From Chondrus crispus (lineage: Eukaryota; Rhodophyta; Florideophyceae; Gigartinales; Gigartinaceae), in contig NW_005178517.1 of assembly GCF_000350225.1 (NCBI RefSeq), positions 1 through 35,689 of the forward strand: 35,689 bases of DNA. The letters are read 5' to 3'. Position 1 is the stretch's first letter. The number at the start of each line of letters is the position of its first letter. Position numbers and translations under genes: made by a program. Shown in pieces: positions 18,669 through 27,269 of this stretch. The notes under the pieces were generated by a model. The model had not been told where the DNA came from. It searched no databases and was given only the letters and a program-made list of their open reading frames with translations.

Positions 18669-20045
18669 TGTAGTATAATCACCCCCAACGACGAGGGGGA
18701 TGAGTACTGACAGTTCGGAAAGACCCCGATCGGCAGGAAGATAGAAGCACGGCCCACCCACAGTACCGAGCACAGGCTCGATGTAGCGGTGGTAGAGCGG
18801 GATCGGGGAGGACGTGCGCAGGCGCGAGCGGTTCTACGCCTCGACACCCCTGTAGTAGAACGTGCCGCGCTCGACCGGCTTCGGGTAGCGGGAGCTGCGA
18901 CACGTCGTACTGTAGTTCGAAGCGTGCGAGACGCGACGAGTGCCGTGCATACGTGTAGTAAGAACCACAAAACAAGACAGAAGGGAGTTCGGTAGCTGGT
19001 TGGTAGAGGTTTTGGTAGAGCGGTGTGGGTTCGACACAACGATGCCACGAAAGGCAGATCGACGTCCTCGACGTGGTAACTCGACGCCGTGCGGAGGCGA
19101 AGTCGTCACGGAGGACGAATCCGGGCGCTATGCGGAGCGCTCGTCGTGCTTTACCTCTGCGGTGGAGGACTTTTCGTTGTACTCGATATACAAAGGGAAG
19201 ACGAAAGCGTAGTCAGGCAAAAGACTTAGGCACAAAGCCAAGGGAAAGGGGATCGGCCCTCGAGATGATGCCTCTTCGTTCATCGATGATCGCCTCGAGT
19301 CCTTCCCCTTCCCTACTTTGCTATATCTACTACAGTAGTCCTCGCTCTTACAGTCCCAGACTGTAACGGTACGACTACACGTCGGGCAGTAACGGTCCTG
19401 CACTTGGGCGCCAGCGAGGTACGCCGGTATCATACATTAGACGGTATGATTCGAGTACAGTACGTACACGGACGCGACTTGCGCTGCCCAACTTACCGGG
19501 CGATAAGGTAATTACCCTTCGAATTGGGAATTAACCAATGCGGTCCTTGTCATACACCATCGGGTGTTCGAGTACAGTATGTACACTAGTGGACACTTGG
19601 CGATATACCACAGCCCCGGAGCGGTACTGGGTGACGATCTAGTACCGATGGGCGGAGGCGGACCCGGCTCGTACGCGTGCTACGCGCGTCCTCAACCCGC
19701 GCGCGGTGCTACTCCTCGGTAACTAACGGAAGTACCTGAGAGTAAGCGGGAGGACCAAGGTGGAGCATCCTTGATAAGTCCGTGCTTGTCGTCCTCCACC
19801 GGCGGCGGTCCGCTCATATTTAATATACGGAGTAGCCTATCATAACATTACAGTGGTGCAGGTCGGCCTGCACTGTAGCGCTGTCAGCCGTCGGGGTTGG
19901 CAGCACACGTGTCTTACACGTGTGTGTGCGTGCCCCCGTACACGTGGAGTACACGTGTGCGCGCGCGCACCGAGGTACTGTAGAGCTTGGGCTCTACAGT
20001 TACAAATCTAATCTGAATCTAATACGGGAAGGGGGATATAATACA
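18669..20045 (-). repeat. 5' LTR (right copy, 1377 bp, carrying an insertion)
   Basis: It aligns with the left LTR from TGTAGTATAATC to the terminal TACA. Without the 762-bp insertion at 18851-19612 and one copy of its 5-bp flank it is 610 bp, against 609 bp for the left copy. The structured block of inverted repeats and GTGTGTGCG tracts is present at 19855-20000, as in the left copy. Confidence 0.88.
18851..19612. mobile_element. Probable solo LTR inserted in the 5' LTR
   Basis: This 762-bp segment is absent from the left LTR. It begins TGTAGTAGAACG and ends ATATACCACA, the TG...CA ends of LTRs, and is flanked by ACCCC (18846-18850) and GCCCC (19613-19617), a 5-bp target duplication with one mismatch. 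It has no internal coding domain. It contains a twice-repeated motif, CGAGTACAGTA[C/T]GTACAC (near 19453 and 19568). A solo LTR left by LTR-LTR recombination of a different element is the best explanation; a TRIM-like or other small non-autonomous element is possible. Confidence 0.75.
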
Positions 20046-20516
20046 AAGATTCGTTGTGAATCCAAGTATTTTAATGGATGATGGTCGGTCAATATCTTGA
20101 ACTTTGAGCCATGCAAGTATGGTCTCCAAGTTTGTAAAGAGTACACAATAGCAGGAAGTTCTCTCTCATGTGTTCTGTATCTTTGTTCTGCTTTGTTCAG
20201 TTTCCGTGAAGTATATGCTACTGGACGGCATCCGGTTTTGTCAGTTTGCGTCAAAACAGCACCAAAATTTGTCTCAGATGCGTCAGAAGTGACTTCATAC
20301 GGTCACTGCATATCGCAGCACGGGAGCGTCTGTTAGTTTGCTCTTTAGTTCTTCAAATGCGCCTTTTTGTGAAGGCCCCCACTGGAATGGTGTATCTTTT
20401 CTAGTTAGATTAGATAAAGGGGTTGCTATCGTCTCGAAGTCCTTCACAAATCTCCGGTAGTAGGTACAAAGTCCAAGAAAGCTTTGATTTTGCATTACAT
20501 TGCGAGGAGCTTCCAA
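20046..20516 (-). pseudogene. Ty3/gypsy reverse transcriptase end and RNase H, fragment of the older element
   Basis: From 20516 downwards the minus strand reads SFLGLCTYYRRFVKDF, the connection region after the reverse transcriptase palm, then FQWGPSQKGAFEELKSKLTD. After a frame change near 20290 it continues as TSDASETNFGAVLTQTDKT, with the first RNase H Asp. It then reads HERELPAIVYSLQTWRPYL with the catalytic Glu, and KILTDHHPLKYLDSQR with the next Asp. The reading breaks exactly at the right edge of the LTR element and resumes at 6774. Upstream of 20516 the gypsy similarity fades within about 60 bp (a KAPKT-like trace in another frame). The palm with YxDD is missing, so the old element is truncated at both ends. 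Base 20046 also starts the right target duplication (AAGAT). Confidence 0.88.
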
Positions 20517-20579
20517 CAGATCGCAGTTTTAGGTGCTTTTATCGCGTTTGCAGGTATTGTGTGGATTTGATAGTCGGAC

Positions 20580-20814
20580 GGAAGAAGAGAACCAACCACC
20601 AGCAACCGGGACGCGGGCAGTCTCCCATCAGTAAGTCGATGAATTCTGGACTGTAACACACCGTTGTGCACTCGTGTGGCCTCCAATTTATTCCTACTTG
20701 TATGAGAGCGGCTGGTGCGGTGAGCGTCATTCTCGTACCTGATTGACGGGTCGTTTTGTAGTCTTAAAAACGTTGAAAGGTGCACAAAACGGTATTCCCC
20801 TGCTCATATATCAC
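20580..20814. other. Degenerate spacer between two transposon relics
   Basis: Two overlapping minus-strand open frames of 60-95 codons are present but I cannot match them to gypsy or pogo motifs. This probably holds the junction between the truncated gypsy fragment and the pogo relic. Confidence 0.4.
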
Positions 20815-21965
20815 ATTTGAAGAGCGAGGCCCTTGCATCGTCTGGTGTGATAGATTTATGACCAGCCACTGCCAATATGATCTTGTAGGATGTGTTAACC
20901 CACGAAAGGTGCCTCACGAACAACCTTGCCTCTAATGTTTCGAACTGTACGCTAAAACACTTGATTGAGTAGCTGGTCAAAAGGTTTTAGAATGTAGGCC
21001 ATATATGCGGAGAGCATCACAACAATTATTTTCAATCGTCCACATGTCTCTATCCACTCCATCATGTCTCTGGAGCTGTGAATGTCTACTTAAAGCAGAA
21101 TAGTCTTTTCAGAGGAGACGGTTTTCCTTTCATGATTGAGTATGTGTTCCGCAATTTTCACAATTACGTTGCCGTCCACGGATCCGTGCTCGGTTACATG
21201 AGGAGCAGTTTCTGTCGGAAACAACTTTTCTCCACACAGGCATCGTGGTATGCTCAGCGAACATGTAAAGTCCTGCTTGCTCAACAGATAGTTCGAAGCA
21301 CCCCAGACGCGCTTACCGGAAGCCACAATAAATATAAACGCAACACTGCCGCAAGCAGCAACGGTGATTCCTGCTGTTACATGTTTTCCAGAGTCTCATA
21401 TACTCCTCCTAGCACTTCCGGTGTGTACCCTTGAGGAAGTGTAGCACCTGAACGGTTTTCCGTATTCTATCGAAACAGAAGTCTTATCCCAGTTCCAAAT
21501 CCTGCTGGCATCCAAAAATATACCTGGATGAAGTTGGTCAACGGTCTCAAGTGGATGCTTCAAAGTCTGTATATGAGTATTACTCTGAGCTAAAAGACGT
21601 GCGCGCGATATGTTTGCAGCGGCCCGGTTCGCAAGAGCGATTTCGAGCCCGGAAAGATCGAATCGCATCTGGTGAGGACACTCCTTTTGCGTACATATTA
21701 GAACTATCAGCCGCTATTCTCACATTTACAGTGCTCATAACGGTGCTATATACTGCAAACCCATGCCTTGCAGCATGGAAAGTTCGTTTAACTACAAGTT
21801 GTTCCTCCTGTGACGACAAAACTGTCTTGTAGCCTGCGTGACTATACTGGATCGAGCAGTTTTCAAGCTCATCGTTTTTTGAGGTGTCAAACAATTTCTT
21901 GATACGTGTCGCCGTAGTTCGGGAGACACCTGTATTAAAACAAGTTTTGAGGACACATTCCCCTG
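20815..21965 (-). pseudogene. pogo/Tigger-like DDE transposase, multiply disrupted
   Basis: Reading down the minus strand, a psq-type helix-turn-helix comes first (GVSRTTATRIKKLFDTSKND, about 21885-21940). The CENP-B-like HTH linker follows (KTVLSSQEEQLVVKR...ARHGFAV). After a frame change near 21660 it reads LSGLEIALANRAAANISRAR and ASRIWNWDKTSVSIEYGKP, where NWDET normally carries the first catalytic Asp. Another frame change leads to APHVTEHGSVDGNVIVKIAE and SEKTILL. A TAA at about 21092 is followed in frame by VDIHSSRDMMEWIE (the second Asp, normally LDGHSS). Then come VVMLSAYMAYILKPFDQLLN (normally LPA.TSHILQPLD, third acidic residue), a TAG and degraded sequence. The order of motifs is complete for a DDE_1 transposase of the Tc1/mariner superfamily. 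At least two frame changes and three stops make it inactive. Terminal repeats were not found. Confidence 0.85.
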
Positions 21966-22222
21966 CTTGTATAAGAGAAATGACTCTTGCGACGCTCTCT
22001 TTCTCCTCTCTCCCTTTTTGAATCTCCCGTTATGGGCGAGAGTCTGTGCCATCATGGACGGTGGCATAATACCACCGCCGGGCCAGAACCCGTGGAGGGG
22101 GGAGGATGGAAGATTTGACCGTCCAGGTGGGCGGTGTGGGTGTATGAGGTGGACTCTGGAATTTTTAGAGGGCGAGGAGTCCATAGGTTAGTGGTTCAAA
22201 TGGTGCCGAAATTGCAACGTTA

Positions 22223-22244
22223 GAGGGTTTACGCAAAAAAATGA
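22223..22244 (+). repeat. Left terminal inverted repeat
   Basis: GAGGGTTTACGCAAAAAAATGA, preceded by the dinucleotide TA. Its mirror copy is at 23512-23534. Confidence 0.85.
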
Positions 22245-22309
22245 TTTCGTTACGGGTCAAATGTTGTGAAACGTATGCCACCCACCATACGTGTCTCACA
22301 AAACCCTGA

Positions 22310-23009
22310 AGAGGCCAACTCATTTTTCGCTAAATCGACGAAATAGCGAAACGACCGACACACTCTACGTCTCCTTCTCCCCGCGTCCCATTGCACTTTA
22401 CCTTCCCACCGCGTTCACGGCGAGCTCTCCAACCCCACCCGTATCTCTGTCCTCTACCCTTACCCTCTACGTGCCCTCCTGTCGAGGTCACACGCTCACT
22501 ATCATTCTCAAACTAGTGACCACCAAACTCAACGCACGTTCATCCTCCACCCACCCTGTCCCGTCCGTGAGAACTTTCCTACCTCAGCGGCACGCTCAAC
22601 CTCCGCACTCGTATCCCGCCCTCGGGAACTTTTCCACTTCACCAGCACACTCAAAATTCAGTCACGCCGTCTCGCCTTCGAGAACCTTTCCATCTAATTA
22701 TTTGGCGGCATCTCACTCTACGACACCGCCCGCCCCTCTCCAAGCCGATGACCCTAAAGTGTCTCCCATCCCCCCTCGCAGCCGCCGCACCTCCCCTGCT
22801 CCGGCTCTGACTGCTTCGTTAGCGCGCTTATATCTCTCGTACTTGCACATCTGGGCTATTGGCCCCAAAGGCTTAGTTCATCTCTGCATCTCTTGATCGC
22901 CGTCGCGCTTGTCAGCGCTTGCTAATCGTCGCACTAGTCAGCGCCACGGACCACCCAGCCCATCTTTAGGCATCCATCCAAGTCAAGGACTCAGAGCGTT
23001 GCACATAAG
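22310..23009 (+). other. Pyrimidine-rich interior of the TIR element
   Basis: The plus strand is rich in C and T runs with few G. One frame stays open for about 200 codons (22291-22896), giving a Ser/Thr/Pro/Leu-rich product. This openness follows from composition. It may be the promoter and leader of the Myb-like ORF. Confidence 0.5.
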
Positions 23010-23267
23010 ATGGCCTCGGTGCTTGGTTCTGGGACTGAAGCACCGTCGAAAAACTCCTCCCCCGCTGCCTCCCCCGCTACAGGTTCTGGATCTACAACTG
23101 CTGTTAAGATGAAGAAACGGCGCATGCGTTTCTCGTCGACCTTCGATATACTACTTTTAAAAGCAATCAAAGCTGTGGACGCTCATCTCGCACCTCATGG
23201 CGAGTCGCAAAAGCGCTTTGACGAAGCGCTGGGAGTGACTCGTTCAGGTGAAGGAGCAGGTGGGTAA
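23010..23267 (+). CDS. Myb/SANT-like DNA-binding ORF (85 aa), probably truncated
   Basis: An ATG at 23010 opens a small protein with a Ser/Thr/Ala-rich N-terminus, a basic patch (KMKKRRMR) and then FSSTFDILLLKAIKAVDAHL with a following HGESQKRFDEAL. The pattern 'RF...FD..LLKAV.A..AH...HG.....F..AL' is the first helix pair of the Myb/SANT-like domains found beside transposases in Harbinger-type and other eukaryotic DNA elements. The expected remainder (a W or SVWTKK.. stretch and a recognition helix) is missing: the frame ends in GVTRSGEGAGG. A plus-one frame goes on as VKEQVGKGTGHKCKQQ, so a frameshift near 23240 may have cut it. Its place inside a TIR element makes it an accessory transposon protein rather than a host gene. 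The family assignment is from pattern memory. Confidence 0.5.
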   Translation: MASVLGSGTEAPSKNSSPAASPATGSGSTTAVKMKKRRMRFSSTFDILLLKAIKAVDAHLAPHGESQKRFDEALGVTRSGEGAGG

Positions 23268-23511
23268 GGGCACGGGCCACAAGTGCAAGCAGCAGCCGAT
23301 TGCGTCGGTAGCGAAGGCGACGCCTGGAACGGCCGATGGCATAGTCTGTTAGTCTCATGACCGTGTGATGGCGTTTGGTGTCGACCAGTCGAAGAGGTTG
23401 TGTGTAGTTCTCATAGATAAACCATTTTCGACACTGCGTAAACACCCAAAACCATTATTTTCGATGGAAATTTCAGAACAGCACATGTCTCGTTTTACGC
23501 ATTTAGCCATG

Positions 23512-23534
23512 TCATTTTTTTTGCGTAAACCCTC
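23512..23534 (-). repeat. Right terminal inverted repeat
   Basis: TCATTTTTTTTGCGTAAACCCTC; its reverse complement matches the left end at 22223 with one extra A. TA follows at 23535. Confidence 0.85.
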
Positions 23535-23536
23535 TA

Positions 23537-24748
23537 TTGCTCAAATTAAGCCGGTGAGAAGGGTACTGGTGAGAAGCAAGCGATCTGTAAGGGGGTAGTT
23601 TCTGCGCTCCCCTTCCTGCTTCAGTGGCTTCTCTTTCTCTATTTGCCCAAGTACATTGCTGTACAGCAAGCCTACATGCATACTGTAACACCTCGCAACA
23701 GCATGCCTGCCACATCCTGGCTGCCACATCCTGTGCACGACCCTGATTTGAGGCCCGACATCGCTTGGTCCACTGGCGTGGCGTTCTCTGCCCCAACAAC
23801 ATTGCGCATTGCTCTTTCTCTACCCTTCGAAGGGTACCATACTGCGATTGAGATAAACCGCTTGGGCCTTGTCGCAGTGGCGTGCTCGACAGAATTGCTA
23901 TTCTTTCCGCGTCTTTCAACGAGTGATGGCAAGCCTTGTACACGAGATGGTCCCGTCTGTACCTGCTTGCTACGGACGAGTATTCTATTTGCCGATGAGA
24001 ACCTCATGAATAAACAAATGCCTCCGCTCCGCACGTGCCATGTGGAGGTAACACGTACAGGTCAAGGTCCTTCCACAGGATAAACATGGGCTGTGGCTAT
24101 CTTCTTCCTCGAGGCCTGGTTCGCATGGACCAAAAAAGTCAACAGAGGCATGCGCCTTTCTGTTTTTGGCATCGTTCCCTGCCTCAAGTGGCTGCTTCAC
24201 TAAAATTTTGGAAAGCTGAAAGAAATTTGAATACATGCAGGTAGACGGCATCGTTGTTGCCGTGGTTATGATGGCGGCATGTCGCATCTTTCATGGCAGG
24301 AGCGCAGAAAACGTTTCTCCGTCCGTGCAATCTCAGTCCTTTGAATGAGTACCCCTTAGGTACTGTGTAGAAGAATGCTGCAGTGGAATGTGACGAACGA
24401 AATGGGAAATGCTAACAACTCGTTGAAGTGGCCAACCCCATATTCACTTTCGCGATGGGGGCCCATCGGAAACGTGTACAGCTCAACACGTGGAGTGTAC
24501 GTGTAGTGTACAGTACGGGTAATGAATACCACGATACGTCTCATAGACTGAACGCACGCCTTATTTTCTTGCATACCTCGTGCCTTATCTTCGGGTGCTC
24601 GCGACTATTCTACATCAGACTGAGAAGCCGAAGGGAATACAAACCACTTAATTAAACTTAATGAGCTCGTAAAATCTCGCGGCCTGGGACTTGGGACCCA
24701 TCTCCTTGTCGTGAATCCGTTGCGAGGTAGCTACCGTATTAATCCACG
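23537..24748. other. Intergenic, no recognised gene
   Basis: Open frames of 60-145 codons on both strands (for example minus strand 23512-23943, plus strand 23643-24083) overlap each other and match nothing I know. A 14-base direct repeat (CTGCCACATCCTGG / CTGCCACATCCTGT) lies near 23706-23734. The last 100 bp before 24749 should hold the promoter and 5' leader of the HAD gene; I see no clear TATA box. Confidence 0.5.
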
Positions 24749-25417
24749 ATGCTCAATGTCATTTGGGATATGGATGGCGTCCTGCTGGACAGCGAGCCAA
24801 TCTACTTAGAGGTCGAGGACTCCATCGCTTCTCGATACGGCAAAGACGTCCGCACAATTCTTTCAAAGCTACTCGGTCGCACAGCCCCAGCCTGCGCCAA
24901 AATCACAGTTGACGAACTTCAGCTCCCCCTTACCGCAGAGCAATACCTTGATGAACGAAACAAATTGCTGCTTGAAAAGATGAAGAGTGTCAAAATTCTC
25001 CCTGGTGTGGAAGCCATCGTCCGGCATCTCAGAAACATTGGAGTCCGTTGTGCTATCGCCACATCCTCTCCATTTGATTTGCTGCAGTCCAAAAAGTACG
25101 GCAAAGACGACTTCTTCGCTTTATTTGATGCCCTTGTCTGTGGCGATGATGTTGTAAATGGAAAGCCTGACCCAGAGATTTTCCTGCGAGCCGCTGCTGC
25201 CATTGACGCGGAACCCTCAAACTGCGTCGTATTCGAAGATGCACCTGCGGGATGTCGTGCCGCACGTCTTGCGGGTATGAAATGTGTCGCCCTTCCGAAC
25301 CCCCATGTTGATATCGGGCTTTACAATGCAGAGGAACCACAGATAACTGTCCCAACTGCGAATCTCTTGGATTTCGATATCACAAGTCTCGGGTTTCCCC
25401 CCATGAAGCAGTCGTAG
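24749..25417 (+). CDS. HAD-superfamily phosphatase (pseudouridine-5'-phosphatase/GPP-like), 222 aa
   Basis: A complete haloacid-dehalogenase hydrolase of subfamily I. Motif I is DMDGVLLDSEP with nucleophile Asp7 and acid/base Asp9. Motif II is ATSS (Thr105/Ser106). Motif III is the Lys in NGKPDPEIF (Lys139). Motif IV is FEDAPAG (Glu163, Asp164). Between motifs I and II, about residues 15-85 form the small helical cap typical of this subgroup. Length and order match eukaryotic HDHD1/GS1-like enzymes, which remove phosphate from small molecules such as pseudouridine 5'-phosphate, and the related glycerol-3-phosphatases. The exact substrate cannot be read from the sequence. No signal peptide or transit peptide is visible, so it is probably cytosolic. 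The start is the first ATG and sits six residues before motif I, as in relatives. The gene has no intron and no neighbour in an obvious shared pathway. Confidence 0.93.
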   Translation: MLNVIWDMDGVLLDSEPIYLEVEDSIASRYGKDVRTILSKLLGRTAPACAKITVDELQLPLTAEQYLDERNKLLLEKMKSVKILPGVEAIVRHLRNIGVRCAIATSSPFDLLQSKKYGKDDFFALFDALVCGDDVVNGKPDPEIFLRAAAAIDAEPSNCVVFEDAPAGCRAARLAGMKCVALPNPHVDIGLYNAEEPQITVPTANLLDFDITSLGFPPMKQS

Positions 25418-26159
25418 AGGAAGTGGGATGAATACAGCTTAGAAAACGGTTTGAAGGGAGACGCTTTTTGTTTAGTCGTTGCCCAAGTTGAATCTAGATC
25501 GGGCATATGCGTCTCTCAGAAGGGATCCACACACACATTTCCGGTCGCTATTTGGCCACTTCTTTGCTAGATTTTTGTGCTTCACTATTGTCGATGCTGC
25601 CAAGCCAGGTCTGGCAGAATTTCATGGATTGCATTTCAGTGCCCCCGCAAGATTTTCGTTAATTTGGGGTTTCGAAAGGGAAATTCTGTCTGAACAATGT
25701 TCGCACACTCCTTGCATATGCTGTACTGCTCTACACAGTATCGCAGGGCACCGCTGTTGACATCATATGATTGATGTGAGACTTCTGACAGTTTCGTGGC
25801 ATGCTACAACTAGTTTGAAGATTTGCCGTTATTTGAATTCGGGCGTTGCGGAGGCGTTCAGAAGAAGTCTCTTGTGGTCTGGTTTGAGAAAGTTTTATGG
25901 TTAGGATGCACAAATAGATTTTACGGAGTAAATATGTGCAAGAGAGTTGAAACACCGTCATTCGAGCTCCGGAGGCAAAAAAGTCACTATCCAGGCTACC
26001 AGGAGCTCTTGTTTCACGTCCTTCATTCTTCTGTGAGCAGCAATTGATGGGCTTTTGCAATCCTCGCGATAATCACAGCCCCCTCAAGACGTATAGCCCA
26101 TAGCAATATTCTCTTTCTCAGTCGAGCATTTGTAGAAAACACTCACCCTCGGGAAGATC
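25418..26159. other. Intergenic, 742 bp
   Basis: This lies between two genes on the same strand. It holds the 3' end of the HAD gene and the promoter of the C2 gene. No coding sequence or repeat is supportable. The plus strand is T-rich near 25545-25580. Confidence 0.5.
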
Positions 26160-27269
26160 ATGTCTTCCTACGTAGGAGCGTGCAGAAGATTGGAATTGTT
26201 TCTTGGTTGTCGCTCACTGACCGACTGCAAGGAAAGCTCAACTGCGTCTTTCGCAGTGCTTTTCTTGAGAACAGATGAGTACGCTGATTTCAAAGAAATT
26301 GCGCGAACGGAAACAGTATGTAACACAGTGTCGCCACAGTTCTGCACGTCTAGCGAAATCGACTTTTTGGAACGGAGCATAGAACATGCTGCTATCAGAG
26401 TAGATATCTACAGGAGGAAGACAGAACAGTCGGAGAAACTTCGAGATCACGTCCTTTTGGGCAAGGTTTCTATTCCAATTGATACTATTCTCACAAGTCA
26501 GGGAAACCATGTCACAACACAGCTGTCACACCCAGTGGAATCTAAGAAGATTGGCGTTCTTACTATAAGCGCTGAAGAGGTTGATACTTCAAATCCTGAA
26601 AACGATTCCGAAATCCAGTTAGATATCAGCGCCGCAGTGCTGCGCAAAAGAGACTGGAACCGCAGTATTCTTGGTCAAAGGTATGAATTGAGTCGGGCCC
26701 ACAAACATGATGATACTGACGGACATACAGTGTGGTTGCCTACGTACAGGAGCAACCGGATATCAAAGCAGAGGGATTCTAATGCAGTCTTAGAGTTTTC
26801 AAGTGCTACCTTGAAACATCGACATCTATGCAATGGTGACGACGAAAGGCGAATGAGACTGGCAGTGTATGCTGCTCCCTGCCTTGGAATAAAGAAAGCA
26901 ATGTCAGAGATTTTCATCGGGATGGTGGAATTTACTCTTCGCGATCTTTGCGAAATTGATCCAACGAAGGAGGTCCTGCAAATCGATAGGGAAACAGCTG
27001 AACTACAGGACTTAGGGAATATGGCGATCGTTCACGCGCAGCCAACTGACTTTGGAAGTTATTTTTCGCTTCGACTGGACTACAAAAATACAGGAAAGTA
27101 TACAAGCGCTGGTTGTCCTGAAAAGAATATGTCCAAAGTGAAGGCAAAAGCAATAGCAAAGCGGCTTTCAATTCATCATCGCGACAAATTTCAACCGTCA
27201 CGGCATCTTAAAAAGGAATCTTCAGTCTCACCCGCGAGCGCCTTGTTTGCAAACACGTTCTCTGAGTGA
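26160..27269 (+). CDS. Tandem-C2-domain protein resembling the N-terminal half of copines, 369 aa
   Basis: Residues about 8-140 look like the first C2 domain of copines: LELFLGCRSLTD, then FAVLFLRTDEYADFKEIART, ETVCNTVSPQF, EIDFL, a VDIY strand, LLGKVSIPIDTIL and a closing IGVLTISAEE. Residues about 148-290 look like the second C2 domain (EIQLDISAAVLRKRDW ... WLPTYRSNRI ... VLEFSSATLK ... RRMRLAVYA ... EIFIGMVEFTLRDL). Copines use paired C2 domains to bind membrane phospholipids in a Ca2+-dependent way and carry a C-terminal von Willebrand A domain. Here the protein ends about 80 residues after the second C2 with a basic tail (KVKAKAIAKRL, HHRDK), and no A domain follows in any frame. Several Ca2+-ligand Asp positions seem replaced, so binding may be Ca2+-independent through the basic tail. 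The start ATG is 7 residues before the first C2 strand. The family call is from pattern recognition and is moderately secure. Confidence 0.7.
   Translation: MSSYVGACRRLELFLGCRSLTDCKESSTASFAVLFLRTDEYADFKEIARTETVCNTVSPQFCTSSEIDFLERSIEHAAIRVDIYRRKTEQSEKLRDHVLLGKVSIPIDTILTSQGNHVTTQLSHPVESKKIGVLTISAEEVDTSNPENDSEIQLDISAAVLRKRDWNRSILGQRYELSRAHKHDDTDGHTVWLPTYRSNRISKQRDSNAVLEFSSATLKHRHLCNGDDERRMRLAVYAAPCLGIKKAMSEIFIGMVEFTLRDLCEIDPTKEVLQIDRETAELQDLGNMAIVHAQPTDFGSYFSLRLDYKNTGKYTSAGCPEKNMSKVKAKAIAKRLSIHHRDKFQPSRHLKKESSVSPASALFANTFSE

Larger units (their letters stand above)
6775..20045 (-). mobile_element. 13.3-kb LTR retrotransposon (Ty3/gypsy-type), nested in an older gypsy element
   Basis: The ends are two related LTRs, each starting TGTAGTATAATC and ending in TACA on the plus strand. 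Gag (16205-18591) and integrase (13754-15468) are on the minus strand, so the 5' LTR is the right one and the 3' LTR is the left one. A 5-bp imperfect target duplication flanks it, and the host protein reading (RNase H of an older gypsy element) is restored across the excised junction. No protease, reverse transcriptase or RNase H is recognisable inside: only about 740 bp separate gag from integrase, too little for those domains. Between integrase and the 3' LTR lie about 6.4 kb with hairpin arrays and a plus-strand coding sequence. Every coding region carries frame changes or stops, and the LTRs differ at roughly a dozen positions in the first 175 bp by eye. This is an old, inactive copy. It is visibly more GC-rich than the surrounding host genes. 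Confidence 0.88.
22223..23534. mobile_element. 1.3-kb TIR DNA element flanked by TA
   Basis: The left end GAGGGTTTACGCAAAAAAA (from 22223) and the right end TTTTTTTTGCGTAAACCCTC (to 23534) are inverted copies that differ only in length of the A/T run; pairing extends a few bases more (TGA/TCA). TA flanks both ends (22221-22222 and 23535-23536), the target duplication typical of Tc1/mariner elements. Inside is a Ser/Thr/Pro-rich open stretch and a short Myb-like ORF at 23010-23267, but no transposase. It is most simply a non-autonomous element, possibly moved in trans by a pogo-type transposase like the dead one next door. Confidence 0.78.

Noticed and set aside
20495..20785. Reverse transcriptase palm of the older gypsy element
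   Set aside because: I could not find a YxDD motif or the expected upstream strands in any minus-strand frame; similarity fades just above 20516.
22291..22896. 201-codon open frame as a host gene
   Set aside because: It is Ser/Thr/Pro-rich by composition (pyrimidine-rich strand), lies wholly inside a TIR element, and has no motif.
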